The notes under the pieces are model-generated. The model worked only from the letters and a program-made list of their open reading frames with translations. It made no database searches and was not told where the DNA came from. The translations under genes were made by a program, and so were the position numbers. A DNA stretch of 64,000 nt from G963662265 sp963668545 (GTDB taxonomy: Bacteria > Spirochaetota > Spirochaetia > CADAEX01), in assembly GCA_963668545.1 (NCBI GenBank), contig OY764868.1, forward strand, positions 3,162,001 through 3,226,000, given 5' to 3'. Positions within the stretch are counted from its first letter, which is position 1, and every line of letters begins with the position of its first letter. Shown here piece by piece: positions 8,990-18,700 of this stretch.

Positions 8990-9829
8990 TCAGTAATGCA
9001 TTTCTTCAAGGGCCCAGTAGGCAGTTGTATTCTGAAGAGCCTCATTGTCTCTGATAAAATCAAAAGCAGTATTTCCCAGATTATCCCTTGCATTTACATC
9101 AGCACCTGCGTGAATCAGGACATCAACAACCTGTGGATTTCTGTTGAACATTGCAGCAACCATCAGGGGGGTCAGTCCCTTACTGTCCCTTGCATTTACG
9201 TCAGCACCCATATTTATAAGAAGAGAGATTACATAGGGATTTGTATTATTGCCGGCAGAAACCATAAGAACAGAACCTCCGTCCTGTGTACAGAAATTCA
9301 CATCTGCACCGGCTGTTATCAATTCATAAATTACAAGAGGATTACTGTTTCTCAGGGCAGCATACATTAAAGGGCTGAACCCGTTACAGGTTATATCTGT
9401 TTCCGCACCATGCTCTATCAGTGTCCTGATAACTTCGGGATTACGGTTGTTCATTGAAGCAAGAATCAAAGGAGTAAGACCGTCATTTTTAACAGCATTG
9501 ACATCAGAACCTGCATTAATAAGAGAATTAATAACAGCTGTATTTGTGTTATTCCAGGATGCAATCATAAGAGAAGTGGCCCCCTTGCTGTTTCTGGCAT
9601 AAATATCTGCGCCTGCATCTATAAAAAGCCGCGTCAGGTTTTCATCATAAAAATATGCTGATGAGTACATAATAGGGGTCCAGCCCCCTTTATCTCGAAT
9701 ATTTACATCTGCCCCTTCCTTCACTGCACTTTTTATCTGTTCAACATCACCGTTTTTCATGAGTTCAAAAAGATTTAACGGGAAAAGTGAAAGAGGGATG
9801 AAAAGAAACAAAAAGATCATTTTTTTCAT
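8990..9829 (-). CDS. Exported ankyrin-repeat protein
   Basis: A 279-residue protein with a clear signal peptide (MKKMIFLFLFIPLSLFPL) and then about seven ankyrin repeats filling the rest. Repeats carry the consensus G.TPLM.A and A..L...GADVN, with an unusual recurrent N(N/R)(R/T/S)NP.VI insert that lengthens each unit to 35-36 residues. Ankyrin stacks bind proteins; exported ones are found in spirochaetes and other bacteria as periplasmic or secreted adaptors. The signal lacks a lipobox cysteine. The start is supported by an AAAGAG site. The partner and role are unknown. Confidence 0.88.
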   Translation of the reverse strand: MKKMIFLFLFIPLSLFPLNLFELMKNGDVEQIKSAVKEGADVNIRDKGGWTPIMYSSAYFYDENLTRLFIDAGADIYARNSKGATSLMIASWNNTNTAVINSLINAGSDVNAVKNDGLTPLILASMNNRNPEVIRTLIEHGAETDITCNGFSPLMYAALRNSNPLVIYELITAGADVNFCTQDGGSVLMVSAGNNTNPYVISLLINMGADVNARDSKGLTPLMVAAMFNRNPQVVDVLIHAGADVNARDNLGNTAFDFIRDNEALQNTTAYWALEEMHY

Positions 9830-9871
9830 AAAATGCTCTTTCAGGAGTTTCGGAACCAGCAGAAAGATAAA

Positions 9872-9993
9872 CTCCCTGTCCTGTAATACTGAGACAGGAG
9901 GTGTCCTGAGCTGTTCAGGACCATTAGGGAGATAATCATGATGAAAAAAACACTCCCTACTATTATTATAAGAAATAATTAAGAGAATTTCAG
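9872..9993 (-). promoter_or_regulatory. Promoter and structured 5' leader of the ankyrin gene
   Basis: On the minus strand CTGAAA (9988-9993) and TATAAT (9965-9970), 17 bp apart, would start a leader of about 130 nt. This leader can fold into an outer stem (CTCCCT 9872-9877 with AGGGAG 9926-9931), a perfect 7-bp hairpin (GTCCTGA 9903-9909 with TCAGGAC 9915-9921) and a CCTGTC/GACAGG hairpin (9875-9880 with 9893-9898) that partly competes with the outer stem. It may be a regulatory leader. I cannot assign it to a known riboswitch. Confidence 0.4.
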
Positions 9994-10062
9994 AGAATAG
10001 CAGTGTTTTTATGAAGAATTTGAATTATTATGCTTTTTTTCGGGGACGGAGGATTTGTATTT

Positions 10063-10377
10063 TCACAAACCCAGCTGTTTCTTCCTGTTCAGAAGTACTG
10101 TTGTTTCCGCGCAGGCGGCAAGGTCAAGAACACATGGGGCGGTAAGACGGTATTCCACAAGTGTTCCCCGTTTTTCATCATCAACAAGTCCTGCCTCTTT
10201 AAGCTGGGAAAGATGTTTGGATGCTGCAGACTTGTTTATTCCAATCTCATCCGCGAGTTCACAGACACATCTCGGTCTCTCTTTAAGCTTTTCAAGTATA
10301 AAAACCCTTAAAGGATGTCCCAGAGCCTTGAACATGTGGGCCCTCAGTTCACAGCGTTTTTTTTCCTCTTCTGTCAT
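10063..10377 (-). CDS. ArsR/SmtB-family metalloregulator with CVC motif
   Basis: The protein is 104 residues from the ATG at 10375-10377, chosen because AGGAG lies 5 nt upstream. A longer frame from 10422 would run back into the -35 region. It is a winged helix-turn-helix: HMFKALGHPLRVFILEKL, then the recognition helix NKSAASKHLSQLKEAGLV and the wing GTLVEYRL. The pair of cysteines in RCVCELADE at the start of the DNA-binding helix matches the arsenite-sensing ELCVCDL motif of classical ArsR. A further Cys pair near the C-terminus (APCVLDLAACAE) may add a ligand. It is divergent from the thioredoxin/DGC/permease operon and should repress it until As(III), Sb(III) or another thiophilic ligand binds. 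Confidence 0.93.
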   Translation of the reverse strand: MTEEEKKRCELRAHMFKALGHPLRVFILEKLKERPRCVCELADEIGINKSAASKHLSQLKEAGLVDDEKRGTLVEYRLTAPCVLDLAACAETTVLLNRKKQLGL

Positions 10378-10405
10378 TAGATCTCCTGAATATATTGTTG
10401 CAATG

Positions 10406-10466
10406 TTTGGAAACTTTGTCAATTATATATTGACAAAAACGTTTCAAAGTTTCATAATTTGGAAAC
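10406..10466. promoter_or_regulatory. Overlapping divergent promoters and operator between arsR and the permease operon
   Basis: A perfect inverted repeat, TTTGTCAAT TATAT ATTGACAAA (10415-10437), contains consensus -35 boxes facing both ways. To the right TTGACA (10430-10435) is 17 bp from CATAAT (10453-10458). To the left TTGACA (10417-10422, complement) has only a weak -10. Repeated GTTTC/GGAAAC words flank it: TTTGGAAAC at 10406-10414 and 10458-10466, GTTTC at 10441 and 10449. This is the expected layout for one ArsR dimer site shutting both promoters. A leader of about 150 nt precedes the first rightward gene. Confidence 0.75.
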
Positions 10467-10612
10467 AATGAAACAGGATAACTTGTTTTAAAAACAATTT
10501 TTTTTACTGATACATAAATATAAAGACAGTCATGACTGAAGTATCAGTCTGATTATTAAGTAATGCCTTAAATTTGTATTAAAAAAGATAAAAGGCATGG
10601 AAGGAGAAACAA

Positions 10613-10849
10613 ATGACAGTACAGATTTTAGGGGCAGGATGTCCCAAATGCAGAATGCTTGAAGCAAATGCAAAAGAAGCAATTGAAAGCATGGGTATTG
10701 ATGCAGTAACAGAAAAGATCACAGATATCGATGAAATCTTCAACATGGGCGTAATGATGACACCTGCCTTTGCAGTAGACGGAGATGTAAAAACTGCCGG
10801 AAAGCTTCTTACAAAAGATGAAATTATGAAAATCCTCAAGGAGGCTTAA
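10613..10849 (+). CDS. Small thioredoxin-fold protein with CPKC active site
   Basis: A 78-residue protein of the 'redox-active disulfide protein 2' (thioredoxin_3) family. GAGCPKCRMLEANAKEA gives the CxxC active site at residues 10-13, and MMTPAFAVDG is the cis-Pro loop facing it. These minimal thioredoxins are regularly next to ArsP/YraQ-type permeases with ArsR control, where they may reduce or hand over a metalloid or metal. A good Shine-Dalgarno (AAGGAG) precedes the ATG. It is the first gene of the ArsR-controlled operon. Confidence 0.92.
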   Translation: MTVQILGAGCPKCRMLEANAKEAIESMGIDAVTEKITDIDEIFNMGVMMTPAFAVDGDVKTAGKLLTKDEIMKILKEA

Positions 10850-10852
10850 ATT

Positions 10853-11122
10853 ATGAACTGTCCATGCTGCTCAGACGGAGCGGACCTCTCAGGTTTCATT
10901 GCATCGGCAAAAGCAGCTGACAGTAACATTGTAATTGACGGCTGCCCTATAGCATGCGGGAAGAAAATCATGGAAAACAGGGACCTTGAATATATACATA
11001 TACTTCTATCAGAATACGGCGTTGAAAAGGGTAAAACCGAAATAACTGATGAACTTGTCAGCGCTGCTGCCGAAAAAATAGACTCTGAAATAAGGAAAAC
11101 ATCCCGGGAAATATTATTTTAA
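10853..11122 (+). CDS. Short DGC-domain putative zinc-binding protein
   Basis: An 89-residue protein. The motif VIDGCPIACGKKIME matches the DGC-domain (PF08859) core 'DGCP..CA.K', with downstream ITDELVSAAAEKI. The N-terminus is Cys-rich (MNCPCC). Family members are usually 110-140 residues with a full extra Cys-containing half before the DGCP motif. Here only about 25 residues stand there (SGFIASAKAADSNIV is kept), so this is a miniature version. It starts 3 bp after the thioredoxin-fold stop, with its Shine-Dalgarno inside that gene, so the two are translationally linked. A role as a metal or metalloid chaperone for the permease is inferred from context. Confidence 0.85.
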   Translation: MNCPCCSDGADLSGFIASAKAADSNIVIDGCPIACGKKIMENRDLEYIHILLSEYGVEKGKTEITDELVSAAAEKIDSEIRKTSREILF

Positions 11123-11153
11123 ATATCCTGGAACTTTTTAGTGAGGTTAAAAT

Positions 11154-12344
11154 ATGGCAAAAAAACAGTTATCACCTAACAGCGCATTGGGTATCACTTT
11201 TCTGGTGTTTCTCGGAGCGTATTTAATACCTTTCGATTCACCTGAAGTAGGCGGTGCTATACTCGAAGCTTTCATGATGCTCGGGGAATATGCACGGGAG
11301 CATGTCCTTCTCTGCCTTGTCCCTGCAATGTTTATTGCTGGGGCAATAACAGTATTTTTAAACCAGAAAGCATTCATCAGATACCTGGGCCCAAAAGCAA
11401 GCAAGTTTGCAGCATACGGTGTTGCTTCTGTTTCAGGCGCAATTCTTGCGGTGTGCTCATGCACTGTACTCCCCCTCTTCAAGGGAATATACAGGAAAGG
11501 GGCAGGCCTGGGACCAGCAGTAAGCTTCCTTTATTCAGGCCCGGCAATAAACATACTTGCCATTGTCATGTCCTATAAGGTTTTCGGATGGAAGCTGGGT
11601 CTTGCAAGAATGACAGGGGCTGTCCTGTTTGCAGTAGTAATAGGCCTACTGATGCAGGTGATATTCAGAAAAGAGGATGAGGCTAGGCTTGAAGATGAGA
11701 AAATGTTCAGGTACAGGGAAAAGGAAAAGGAAAGAACTCTCTTCCAGATGTCTGTATTCATGTTTTCCATGATCGGCATACTTGTATTTGTTAACTGGGC
11801 AGACTCAAAAGGGGGAAGCCGCATATGGGATTCAATATACATCTATAAATACTATATCTCTGCAGCATTTGCAGCAGCCCTGATTTATTCCCTTGTAAAA
11901 TGGTTCAATAAGCTTGATATGCAGATCTGGGTAATTTCTACAAGAGACTTTGCCCTCCAGATTCTCCCCTACCTTTTTACAGGTGTGCTTTTTGCAGGAT
12001 TTCTTCTGGGAAGGCCGGGACACAACGCGCTGATCCCGACATCATGGGTAGCATCTCTGGTGGGGGGGAATTCATTTTTATCAAACCTTATTGCATCAGT
12101 TTCAGGAGCATTCATGTATTTTGCAACCCTTACCGAAGTTCCTATAATCCAGGGGCTACTTGGAGCGGGAATGGGAAAAGGACCTGCCCTTGCTCTCCTT
12201 CTTGCAGGGCCTTCGCTCTCTCTTCCTTCCATACTTGTAATCAATGCAGAGCTGGGAATGAGAAAAACCGCAGTATATGTCATTCTTGTTGTTTCACTTT
12301 CAGCTCTTGCAGGATGGGCATTCGGTGCTGTCATCTCTTCTTGA
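11154..12344 (+). CDS. ArsP/YraQ-like permease (PF03773)
   Basis: A 396-residue inner-membrane protein with about ten hydrophobic segments. The family hallmark is VCSCTVLPLFKGIYRKG near residues 102-118, followed by SFLYSGPAINILA and mirrored in the second half by FATLTEVPIIQGLLGAGMGKGPALALLLAGPSLSLPS. Members include ArsP, which exports trivalent organoarsenicals, and related metal efflux proteins. The CSC cysteines fit a thiophilic cargo. A poorly conserved charged loop (RKEDEARLEDEKMF...KEKER) joins the halves. With the ArsR gene, thioredoxin and DGC protein it forms a likely metalloid-detoxification operon. The cargo is not proven by sequence. Confidence 0.9.
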   Translation: MAKKQLSPNSALGITFLVFLGAYLIPFDSPEVGGAILEAFMMLGEYAREHVLLCLVPAMFIAGAITVFLNQKAFIRYLGPKASKFAAYGVASVSGAILAVCSCTVLPLFKGIYRKGAGLGPAVSFLYSGPAINILAIVMSYKVFGWKLGLARMTGAVLFAVVIGLLMQVIFRKEDEARLEDEKMFRYREKEKERTLFQMSVFMFSMIGILVFVNWADSKGGSRIWDSIYIYKYYISAAFAAALIYSLVKWFNKLDMQIWVISTRDFALQILPYLFTGVLFAGFLLGRPGHNALIPTSWVASLVGGNSFLSNLIASVSGAFMYFATLTEVPIIQGLLGAGMGKGPALALLLAGPSLSLPSILVINAELGMRKTAVYVILVVSLSALAGWAFGAVISS

Positions 12345-12369
12345 CCAGAAAGTGCAGTGGAATTATGAT
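12341..12369 (+). promoter_or_regulatory. Promoter for the GGDEF gene, start codon close to +1
   Basis: TTGACC (12341-12346) overlaps the permease stop codon and is 17 bp from TATGAT (12364-12369). The ATG follows after 9 nt with no Shine-Dalgarno. Confidence 0.55.
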
Positions 12370-12378
12370 TGATATTAC

Positions 12379-14565
12379 ATGCAGTCTTCAGAACAGAAAA
12401 AAACAGTAACTGATGAAATAGACAGAACAAACAGCCGGATATGGGAAAACCTCGGGACAGACCTCGAAGATGAAGTAGCAAGGACAGATGAAATAATAAA
12501 TCTGTCCAGAAAAATCAGCTACAAAAGGGGGATTGCAGATGCATATCTTAACAGGGGATGGTGTCACAGCGAGCTCCTTAATCTTGAGGAGGCCCAGCAG
12601 GATTTCAAAAATGCACTCAGCTATTATACTGAACTGGATTCAGATGAAGGAATAATGAAAAGCCTGAACGGAATAGGTTCAGCATATATAGAGGCCGGAT
12701 TCCACGAAAAGGCGCTTGAATACTATCTTAAAGCTTATGAACTTTCCGTAAAAACAGGGAACCTTACAAGAAAAGAAGCAAGCCTCTCAAATATAGCCCA
12801 TCTCTATTTTCAGACAGGAAATATTAATGAATCAGCCATTTTCTTCCAGGAAGCCCTGAATATTGCAGAAAAGACAGGGCACCCTGAACACACAGCAGTA
12901 ATCCTTACAGAATTCGCAGAACTTCTGCTTAAATCAGGACAGCCTGAAACTGCCCTGATCAGCCTGAACAGGGCTCTTGAAATTATTCACAGTAAAAGGA
13001 TTAAGAGAGTAGAATCAACATGTCTTAATGTGCTGGGAAAAGCATACATGGAGAAAGGGGAATATTTAAAAGCGGAAGAGTTTTTCAGCAAAAGCATAAA
13101 AAGTGCGGAAAAGCAGAACCTCAGGAGTAACCTGATAAAAAACTATATTTCGCTGGGAGAACTCTACTTCCTCAACAGCAGCCATGAAGAGGCAAGAAAG
13201 ATACTTCTTAAAGCCCTTGATCTGACCAGAGATTTCAGAAACAACATACACCTGTCATCAATCTATGAAAATCTCTATTCAATAGAAAAATCATCAGGCA
13301 ACTACAAAGAAGCCCTTCATTACCACGAACTCATGTATGAAACACTCAAGAGTATCCATTCTGATGACATCAAAAAGAAACTTTCAGTTCTTTCTGCTGA
13401 TTCAAAGATAAAACAGGCTGAATCTGAAAAAGAGATATACCGCCTTAAAAATGTGGAACTCAAGAAAAATACAGAAGATCTGCAGAATCTTTATGAAAAC
13501 ATATCCACCATAAGCAAAATCGGGCAGAGGATAACATCTCTTCTTGATCTGAATGATATCTGCAAGGCAATCTATGAAAATGTCAACAGGCTTATGGATG
13601 CATCTGTTTTCGGGGTAGCTGTCTATAATTCTGAAGAGAGGGAAATTGAATATAAATATTTCAGGGAAAAGGAGAGGGAAGTTGAGAGCTGGAAAAAATC
13701 AGTTGATGCAAATGACAGCTTTGCCGGCTACTGTATAAGGAAAGATACAGGAATTCTTGTCAACGACCTGAAAGGGGAGCAGTCATTATATGTTGATCCT
13801 GAACTGTTCAAAGGGGATGACAGAATAAATTCACTGATCTATATACCTCTGAAGATTGAAAAAAGAATAATCGGGGTTATAACTGTCCAGAGCTATGAAA
13901 AAAACATCTATACAGAGAATCACCTCAACATGCTTAAAGCACTCGGTTCATATATAGCGGTAGCAATGGCCAACTCCTCCATACACCAGGAAGTTGTACA
14001 CCTGAACAGTCTTCTTAAGTGTGAAAAATCAGACCTTGAAAAGTCGAACAGCCGCATAGAATACCTTGCAAACCATGACCCCCTTACCGGGCTCCCGAAC
14101 AGAAGGCTTCTTGACAAATTTATTGAAATGGAAATAGAAAAATCGAAGCTTTCTGACAGTTCACTTGCATTCTTCTACATGGATCTTGATCTTTTCAAGG
14201 AGATCAACGATATGTACGGACACGAGACAGGGGATGAAGTTCTTGTGGAAACCGCGGGAAGGCTTACAGAAAGCCTCAGGCGGAACGATATAGTGGGAAG
14301 GCTTGGAGGGGACGAGTTTCTTGCAATAATATCTGATATCAATGACAGGAATGACTGCATAAAAATAGCGGAAAAAATAATAGGCAATGTCGGAAAAGAA
14401 ATTAAAATATCAGGTAATGCATGCAGAATCGGGATAAGCATAGGAATAAGCATTTTTCCCGCCGACGGCTGCAGCGCTGATGAAATATTCACAGCTGCTG
14501 ATAACGCAATGTACAAGGCAAAGAATGCAGGAAGAAATTCATATGAATTCCATTCAATGGGCTGA
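12379..14565 (+). CDS. TPR-GAF-GGDEF diguanylate cyclase
   Basis: A 728-residue soluble protein. Residues 30-335 hold about eight TPR units (AYLNRGWCHSELLNLEEAQ, AYIEAGFHEKALEYYLKAY, ALIYLNRA-type helices). Residues 336-385 form a linker helix. A GAF domain spans about 390-535 (SLLDLNDICKAIYENVNRLMD ... YIPLKIEKRIIGVITVQSYE), and a GGDEF domain 555-727 begins LANHDPLTGLPNRRLLD. The active site GRLGGDEFLAI is intact and an inhibitory RxxD site (RRND) sits exactly five residues upstream, so this should be an active, product-inhibited cyclase making c-di-GMP. There is no membrane segment, so the TPR and GAF parts sense cytoplasmic partners or ligands. Confidence 0.93.
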   Translation: MQSSEQKKTVTDEIDRTNSRIWENLGTDLEDEVARTDEIINLSRKISYKRGIADAYLNRGWCHSELLNLEEAQQDFKNALSYYTELDSDEGIMKSLNGIGSAYIEAGFHEKALEYYLKAYELSVKTGNLTRKEASLSNIAHLYFQTGNINESAIFFQEALNIAEKTGHPEHTAVILTEFAELLLKSGQPETALISLNRALEIIHSKRIKRVESTCLNVLGKAYMEKGEYLKAEEFFSKSIKSAEKQNLRSNLIKNYISLGELYFLNSSHEEARKILLKALDLTRDFRNNIHLSSIYENLYSIEKSSGNYKEALHYHELMYETLKSIHSDDIKKKLSVLSADSKIKQAESEKEIYRLKNVELKKNTEDLQNLYENISTISKIGQRITSLLDLNDICKAIYENVNRLMDASVFGVAVYNSEEREIEYKYFREKEREVESWKKSVDANDSFAGYCIRKDTGILVNDLKGEQSLYVDPELFKGDDRINSLIYIPLKIEKRIIGVITVQSYEKNIYTENHLNMLKALGSYIAVAMANSSIHQEVVHLNSLLKCEKSDLEKSNSRIEYLANHDPLTGLPNRRLLDKFIEMEIEKSKLSDSSLAFFYMDLDLFKEINDMYGHETGDEVLVETAGRLTESLRRNDIVGRLGGDEFLAIISDINDRNDCIKIAEKIIGNVGKEIKISGNACRIGISIGISIFPADGCSADEIFTAADNAMYKAKNAGRNSYEFHSMG

Positions 14566-14652
14566 TATTCAGATGGAATTTATCCTGTAAAAAAATTTAA
14601 AAAACATTAGAAATACTCACCGCGTTTTTCTATAATTAAAACCGGAGCTTAT

Positions 14653-15741
14653 ATGAAAAAGATAATATTCAATACTCTGCTTGCAATATTTTCAATTTTA
14701 ATTGTCAGCTGTACAGGGAAAACAGATGGAGAGACCTCTGCCACATGGGAGACACCGGAAGATACAGCAGAAAAAGCGGTAGAAGCAGTTACAGTTAATG
14801 AAGGCAGCATGGTACCGGAAGTCAGAACATCAGGTATAATCAGGAGCAAAAACGAGGTATGGCTGATCTCTGAAGCAGCCGGGATTGTTACAGAAGTAAG
14901 AGGGATTCCTGGAGAAACAATACGTAAAGGGGACATACTTCTGAAAATCGAAAACAGAATTCCCGGAATTCAGAAAGAACTTGCATATCAGCTTTATAAA
15001 GCTGCAAAAACAGACTTTGGAGGGATTGAATCATCATACAAGCAGGGGGGGATCTCAAGAAGCGACTATAACAATGCATATTCCAACCTCCTTAAAAAGG
15101 AAACAGATTATATTCAGGCTGAAAATGATTTTGAAAAAAGGACTGTAAGGGCACCGTTTGACGGAGATATTTCTATTTTCAACACAGACATCAAAAAAGG
15201 GAGTTTTATCAACACAGGAACCCGTATTGCAATGATCACAGACTGTTCCGTGTATTATATAGAAACAGCAGTTGGAGAAAGACAGGCATATAACCTTGAA
15301 AAAGGTTTAAAAGCTGAAGTATATACAGAGATTAATGGTGATATGGAGAAATTTGATGCTGTCATTACTGCTGTCGGGACCGGCAGCGATCCTGAAACAG
15401 GAAGTTTTCAGGTAATTGCAGAATGGGAAAACAGGGGAAATTTTAAAATACTTTCAGGAAGCAGTGCATCCCTTGTTTTAGAAACAGCGAAAAGAGACAG
15501 ACATATAATTATTCCTTCATCTGCGCTGTCTGAACGGAACAGCAAAAAATATGTTTTTACAGCAGAAAAGGGAAAAGCACTTCTCAGAGAGGTGAAAACA
15601 GGAAAAAGATACGGCAGCAGGATTATAATAACAGACGGTCTTGAAAAAGGGGAAATCCTGATTACAAGCGGATTAAATTCTCTGGATGACGGAAGCAGGG
15701 TTAAAGTATTTGTCAAAGGCAGTTCAGATGACAGTCGGTAA
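14653..15741 (+). CDS. RND efflux periplasmic adaptor lipoprotein (HlyD/AcrA family)
   Basis: A 362-residue membrane fusion protein with lipoprotein signal ILIVSCTGKTDG (lipobox Cys near residue 20). The biotinyl-lipoyl-like half motifs are split around a short hairpin: VWLISEAAGIVTEVRGIPGETIRKGDILLKIE and RTVRAPFDGDISIFNTDIKKGSFINTGT. Beta-barrel and proximal domains follow, ending in KGEILITSGLNSLDDGSRVKV. The alpha-hairpin is short. An AGGAGC-like Shine-Dalgarno sits before the ATG. It overlaps the RND pump gene by 14 bp, forming a two-gene operon with no TolC-like channel gene alongside. Confidence 0.92.
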   Translation: MKKIIFNTLLAIFSILIVSCTGKTDGETSATWETPEDTAEKAVEAVTVNEGSMVPEVRTSGIIRSKNEVWLISEAAGIVTEVRGIPGETIRKGDILLKIENRIPGIQKELAYQLYKAAKTDFGGIESSYKQGGISRSDYNNAYSNLLKKETDYIQAENDFEKRTVRAPFDGDISIFNTDIKKGSFINTGTRIAMITDCSVYYIETAVGERQAYNLEKGLKAEVYTEINGDMEKFDAVITAVGTGSDPETGSFQVIAEWENRGNFKILSGSSASLVLETAKRDRHIIIPSSALSERNSKKYVFTAEKGKALLREVKTGKRYGSRIIITDGLEKGEILITSGLNSLDDGSRVKVFVKGSSDDSR

Positions 15742-18700
15742 TATCTCTGTTAAAAACCCTGTACTGGTGAACATACTCATGATTACATTAATTGTATTCG
15801 GGTTTTTCAGTTTCAGGGAAATGCCGAGAGAGGAATTTTCAGAAGTTCCATTCTTCTGGGCTGTAATTACAGTGCCATATCCAGGAGCAGGGGCAGAAGA
15901 TGTAGAAAAACAGGTTACAATCCCAATAGAAGAGGAAATGCAGGGACTTGATGAAATTGACGAAATACAGTCTGTTTCATCTGCCGGATTAAGCAGTATC
16001 CAGGTAAGATTTAAAAGCAGTATTACCAAGTCCACCTTTGATAAACTGTATCAGGAGGTAATTACAAGGTTCAGCAGAGCAGACCTCCCCGAGGGTGCAG
16101 AAAAGGAAACAATCGACTCTTTTTCCTCAAACGACTTCAATCCTGTTATTGATATTTCCGTATACGGGGATATTGATTACAGAGTATTGATTGAGGTGTC
16201 TGAAAAAATACGTGAAAAAATAAAAACTGTAAAAGATGTCTCTGATGTAACAATGATAGGGGGGCGGAAAAGAATAATTTCAATAACAGCTGACCTGGAA
16301 AAGCTTAAAAACCATTCCATGTCAATTACTGACATTGTAAATACCTTAAGGAGTTCAAATCTGAACATTCCGGCAGGAAGTATTGATAACGGAAATACAG
16401 AATATCTTGTAAGGACAGGGGGAGAGGCTGTAACGCCAGAGGCACTCGGAGGTCTTGTCATAAAAAAACCATCAGACGGGAAAGGGCTTCTTTACCTGCG
16501 GGATACTGCAGATATAAAAGATATCTATGAAAATAAAAAAAGTTTTTCAAGATACAACGGAATAAAATCTGTAACATTAAGGGTGACAAAAATTCCCGGA
16601 GGAAATTCAGTTGCAATAGTAAATTCGGTAAAGGAAATTCTGTCGGAAAACAGGAAGAATATAAGCCCTGTAATTAAATTCAAACTTCTTAATGATTCAA
16701 CAATTAAAATAAAATCAAGTCTTGATGTTCTGGCTGGCAATGCATTACTGGGCTTTATCCTTCTTGTTATAACACTGTACTTTTTCATAGGATTAAGAAA
16801 TTCACTGATAACAGCATTCGGGATCCCTGTAACATTTGCCATTACATTCATAATACTTAATATTACAGGAAAAACATTCAATTCAAATACTCTGTTTGCC
16901 CTTGTTCTTGTACTTGGCATGGTTGTGGACCACTCAATTGTAATTATTGAAAACTGTTACAGATTGAGACAGGAGGGAAAAACACATATACAGGCTGCTG
17001 TCGGGGGAACTGATCAGGTTGTCCTACCTGTAACAGCAGCAACATTAACTACAATAGCTGCATTTGTTCCTCTGATGATACTGCCCGGCACAATAGGCAA
17101 ATTCCTAAGGATCATTCCGCTCACTGCGACAATAGCACTTGCAGCAAGTACACTGGAAGCACTTTTCTTTCTACCTTCCCACTATGCAGACTGGCCGGGT
17201 AAAAATACAGAAACCAGGAAAAAAGATAATTTCAGAATCATGGAAAAATACAGCAGCTTCATCGCAGCAGTATATGAAAGAAGAAAAACCGCTGCAGCCC
17301 TTTTTTGTGCAGTAATAATTATTGTATTCTCTCTTGCAGGTAGCCTGAAACAGGACCTTTTCAGCGCCGAAGACTATCCGGTGTTTTACATAGATATTGA
17401 AATGGCTCCGGGTACATCTGCCGGGAGAACAAACTCTCTTGTGGAGGAATTTGAAAAAAGGCTGATACCCCTTGCCGGAAATGGAGAAATTGTTTCTGTA
17501 AGCAGCTTTATAGGATTTCTTTCAACAGAAAGAGAGAGTTCTGAAAAAGGCAATACTGCCCAGCTTATGGTTGAATTGAACAGAAAAAAAGCGGGACAGG
17601 GAAGACCGGTATCTGTAATCATGGGGGAAGTTGAAACAATAACAAGAGACATTCCGGGAGCTGAAAACATATATTTCAGAAAAGCTGTTAACGGGCCTCC
17701 AAAAGATCCGCCCCTCAATATAACAGTTACAGGAAGCAGCCTTGAAGGGCTTGAGAAGAGTGTCCTTTTTATAAGGAACAGGCTGAGGGATTACCCGGAG
17801 CTTGTAAATATTGAAGATACTCTGAGCGGAGGCTCCCCTGAACTGAAAATCACAGTAAGCAATGAAAGAGCAGCCGGCTACGGACTTGATATCCTCTATA
17901 CAGGAAACTACATCAGATCATTTATTGACGGTATAAAAGCAGATACAGTCCTTATAGACAACAAACCAGTTGATATAATAGTCAAATACAGTAATAGACT
18001 GACAGGTGCGGATTCCATTGATCAGATGTCTGTTCCGTCACCTTTTTCAGGCAAGAGTATCCCTTTCAGTGCATTTGCCAGGATTACAACAGAGAATTCC
18101 ATAAACACAATAAGACGAATTGACAGTAAAAGGGCAGCATCAGTTTCCTCAGGAGCATATGCAAAGGAAAAAGTACCGGGAATAACTGAAGAGGTTATAA
18201 AACAGGCAAAAGAGGAATTCCGGGTTCTTTATCCTGATCTTGAAATAAAATCAGGCGGAGAGTTTGAGGAATTTAAGGATCTTTTAAAGAAAATTGCCAG
18301 GATCTTCCTTCTTGCAGTCTTTCTGGTGTATCTTATTCTGGGGACACAGTTTAAATCATATACCCAGCCACTTCTTATACTGCTTTCAGTACCGGCAGGT
18401 TTTGCAGGTATAATACTTTATCTTCTTTTATCAGGGACTCCTTTTTCAACAACTGTAATGTACGGAGGAGTCGCTCTTGCAGGGATTGCTGTCAACGATT
18501 CAATAGTACTTGTAAGTTTTATCAATATTCTGAGGGGGAAAGGCGAATCAGTAAGAGATGCTGTTATAAAAGCCTCAGAGACAAGAATCAGGCCTATACT
18601 TCTCACCTCAGCAACAACAATTGCAGGTCTTCTTCCCACTGCGGCAGGTCTGGGCGGAAAGTCAGTGATCTGGCAGCCGATGGCAAATACAATAATATTC

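Noticed and set aside
9938..9982. Plus-strand 14-residue frame MMKKTLPTIIIRNN behind GGGAG
   Set aside because: No gene follows on this strand and the region is better explained as the minus-strand leader and promoter of the ankyrin gene.
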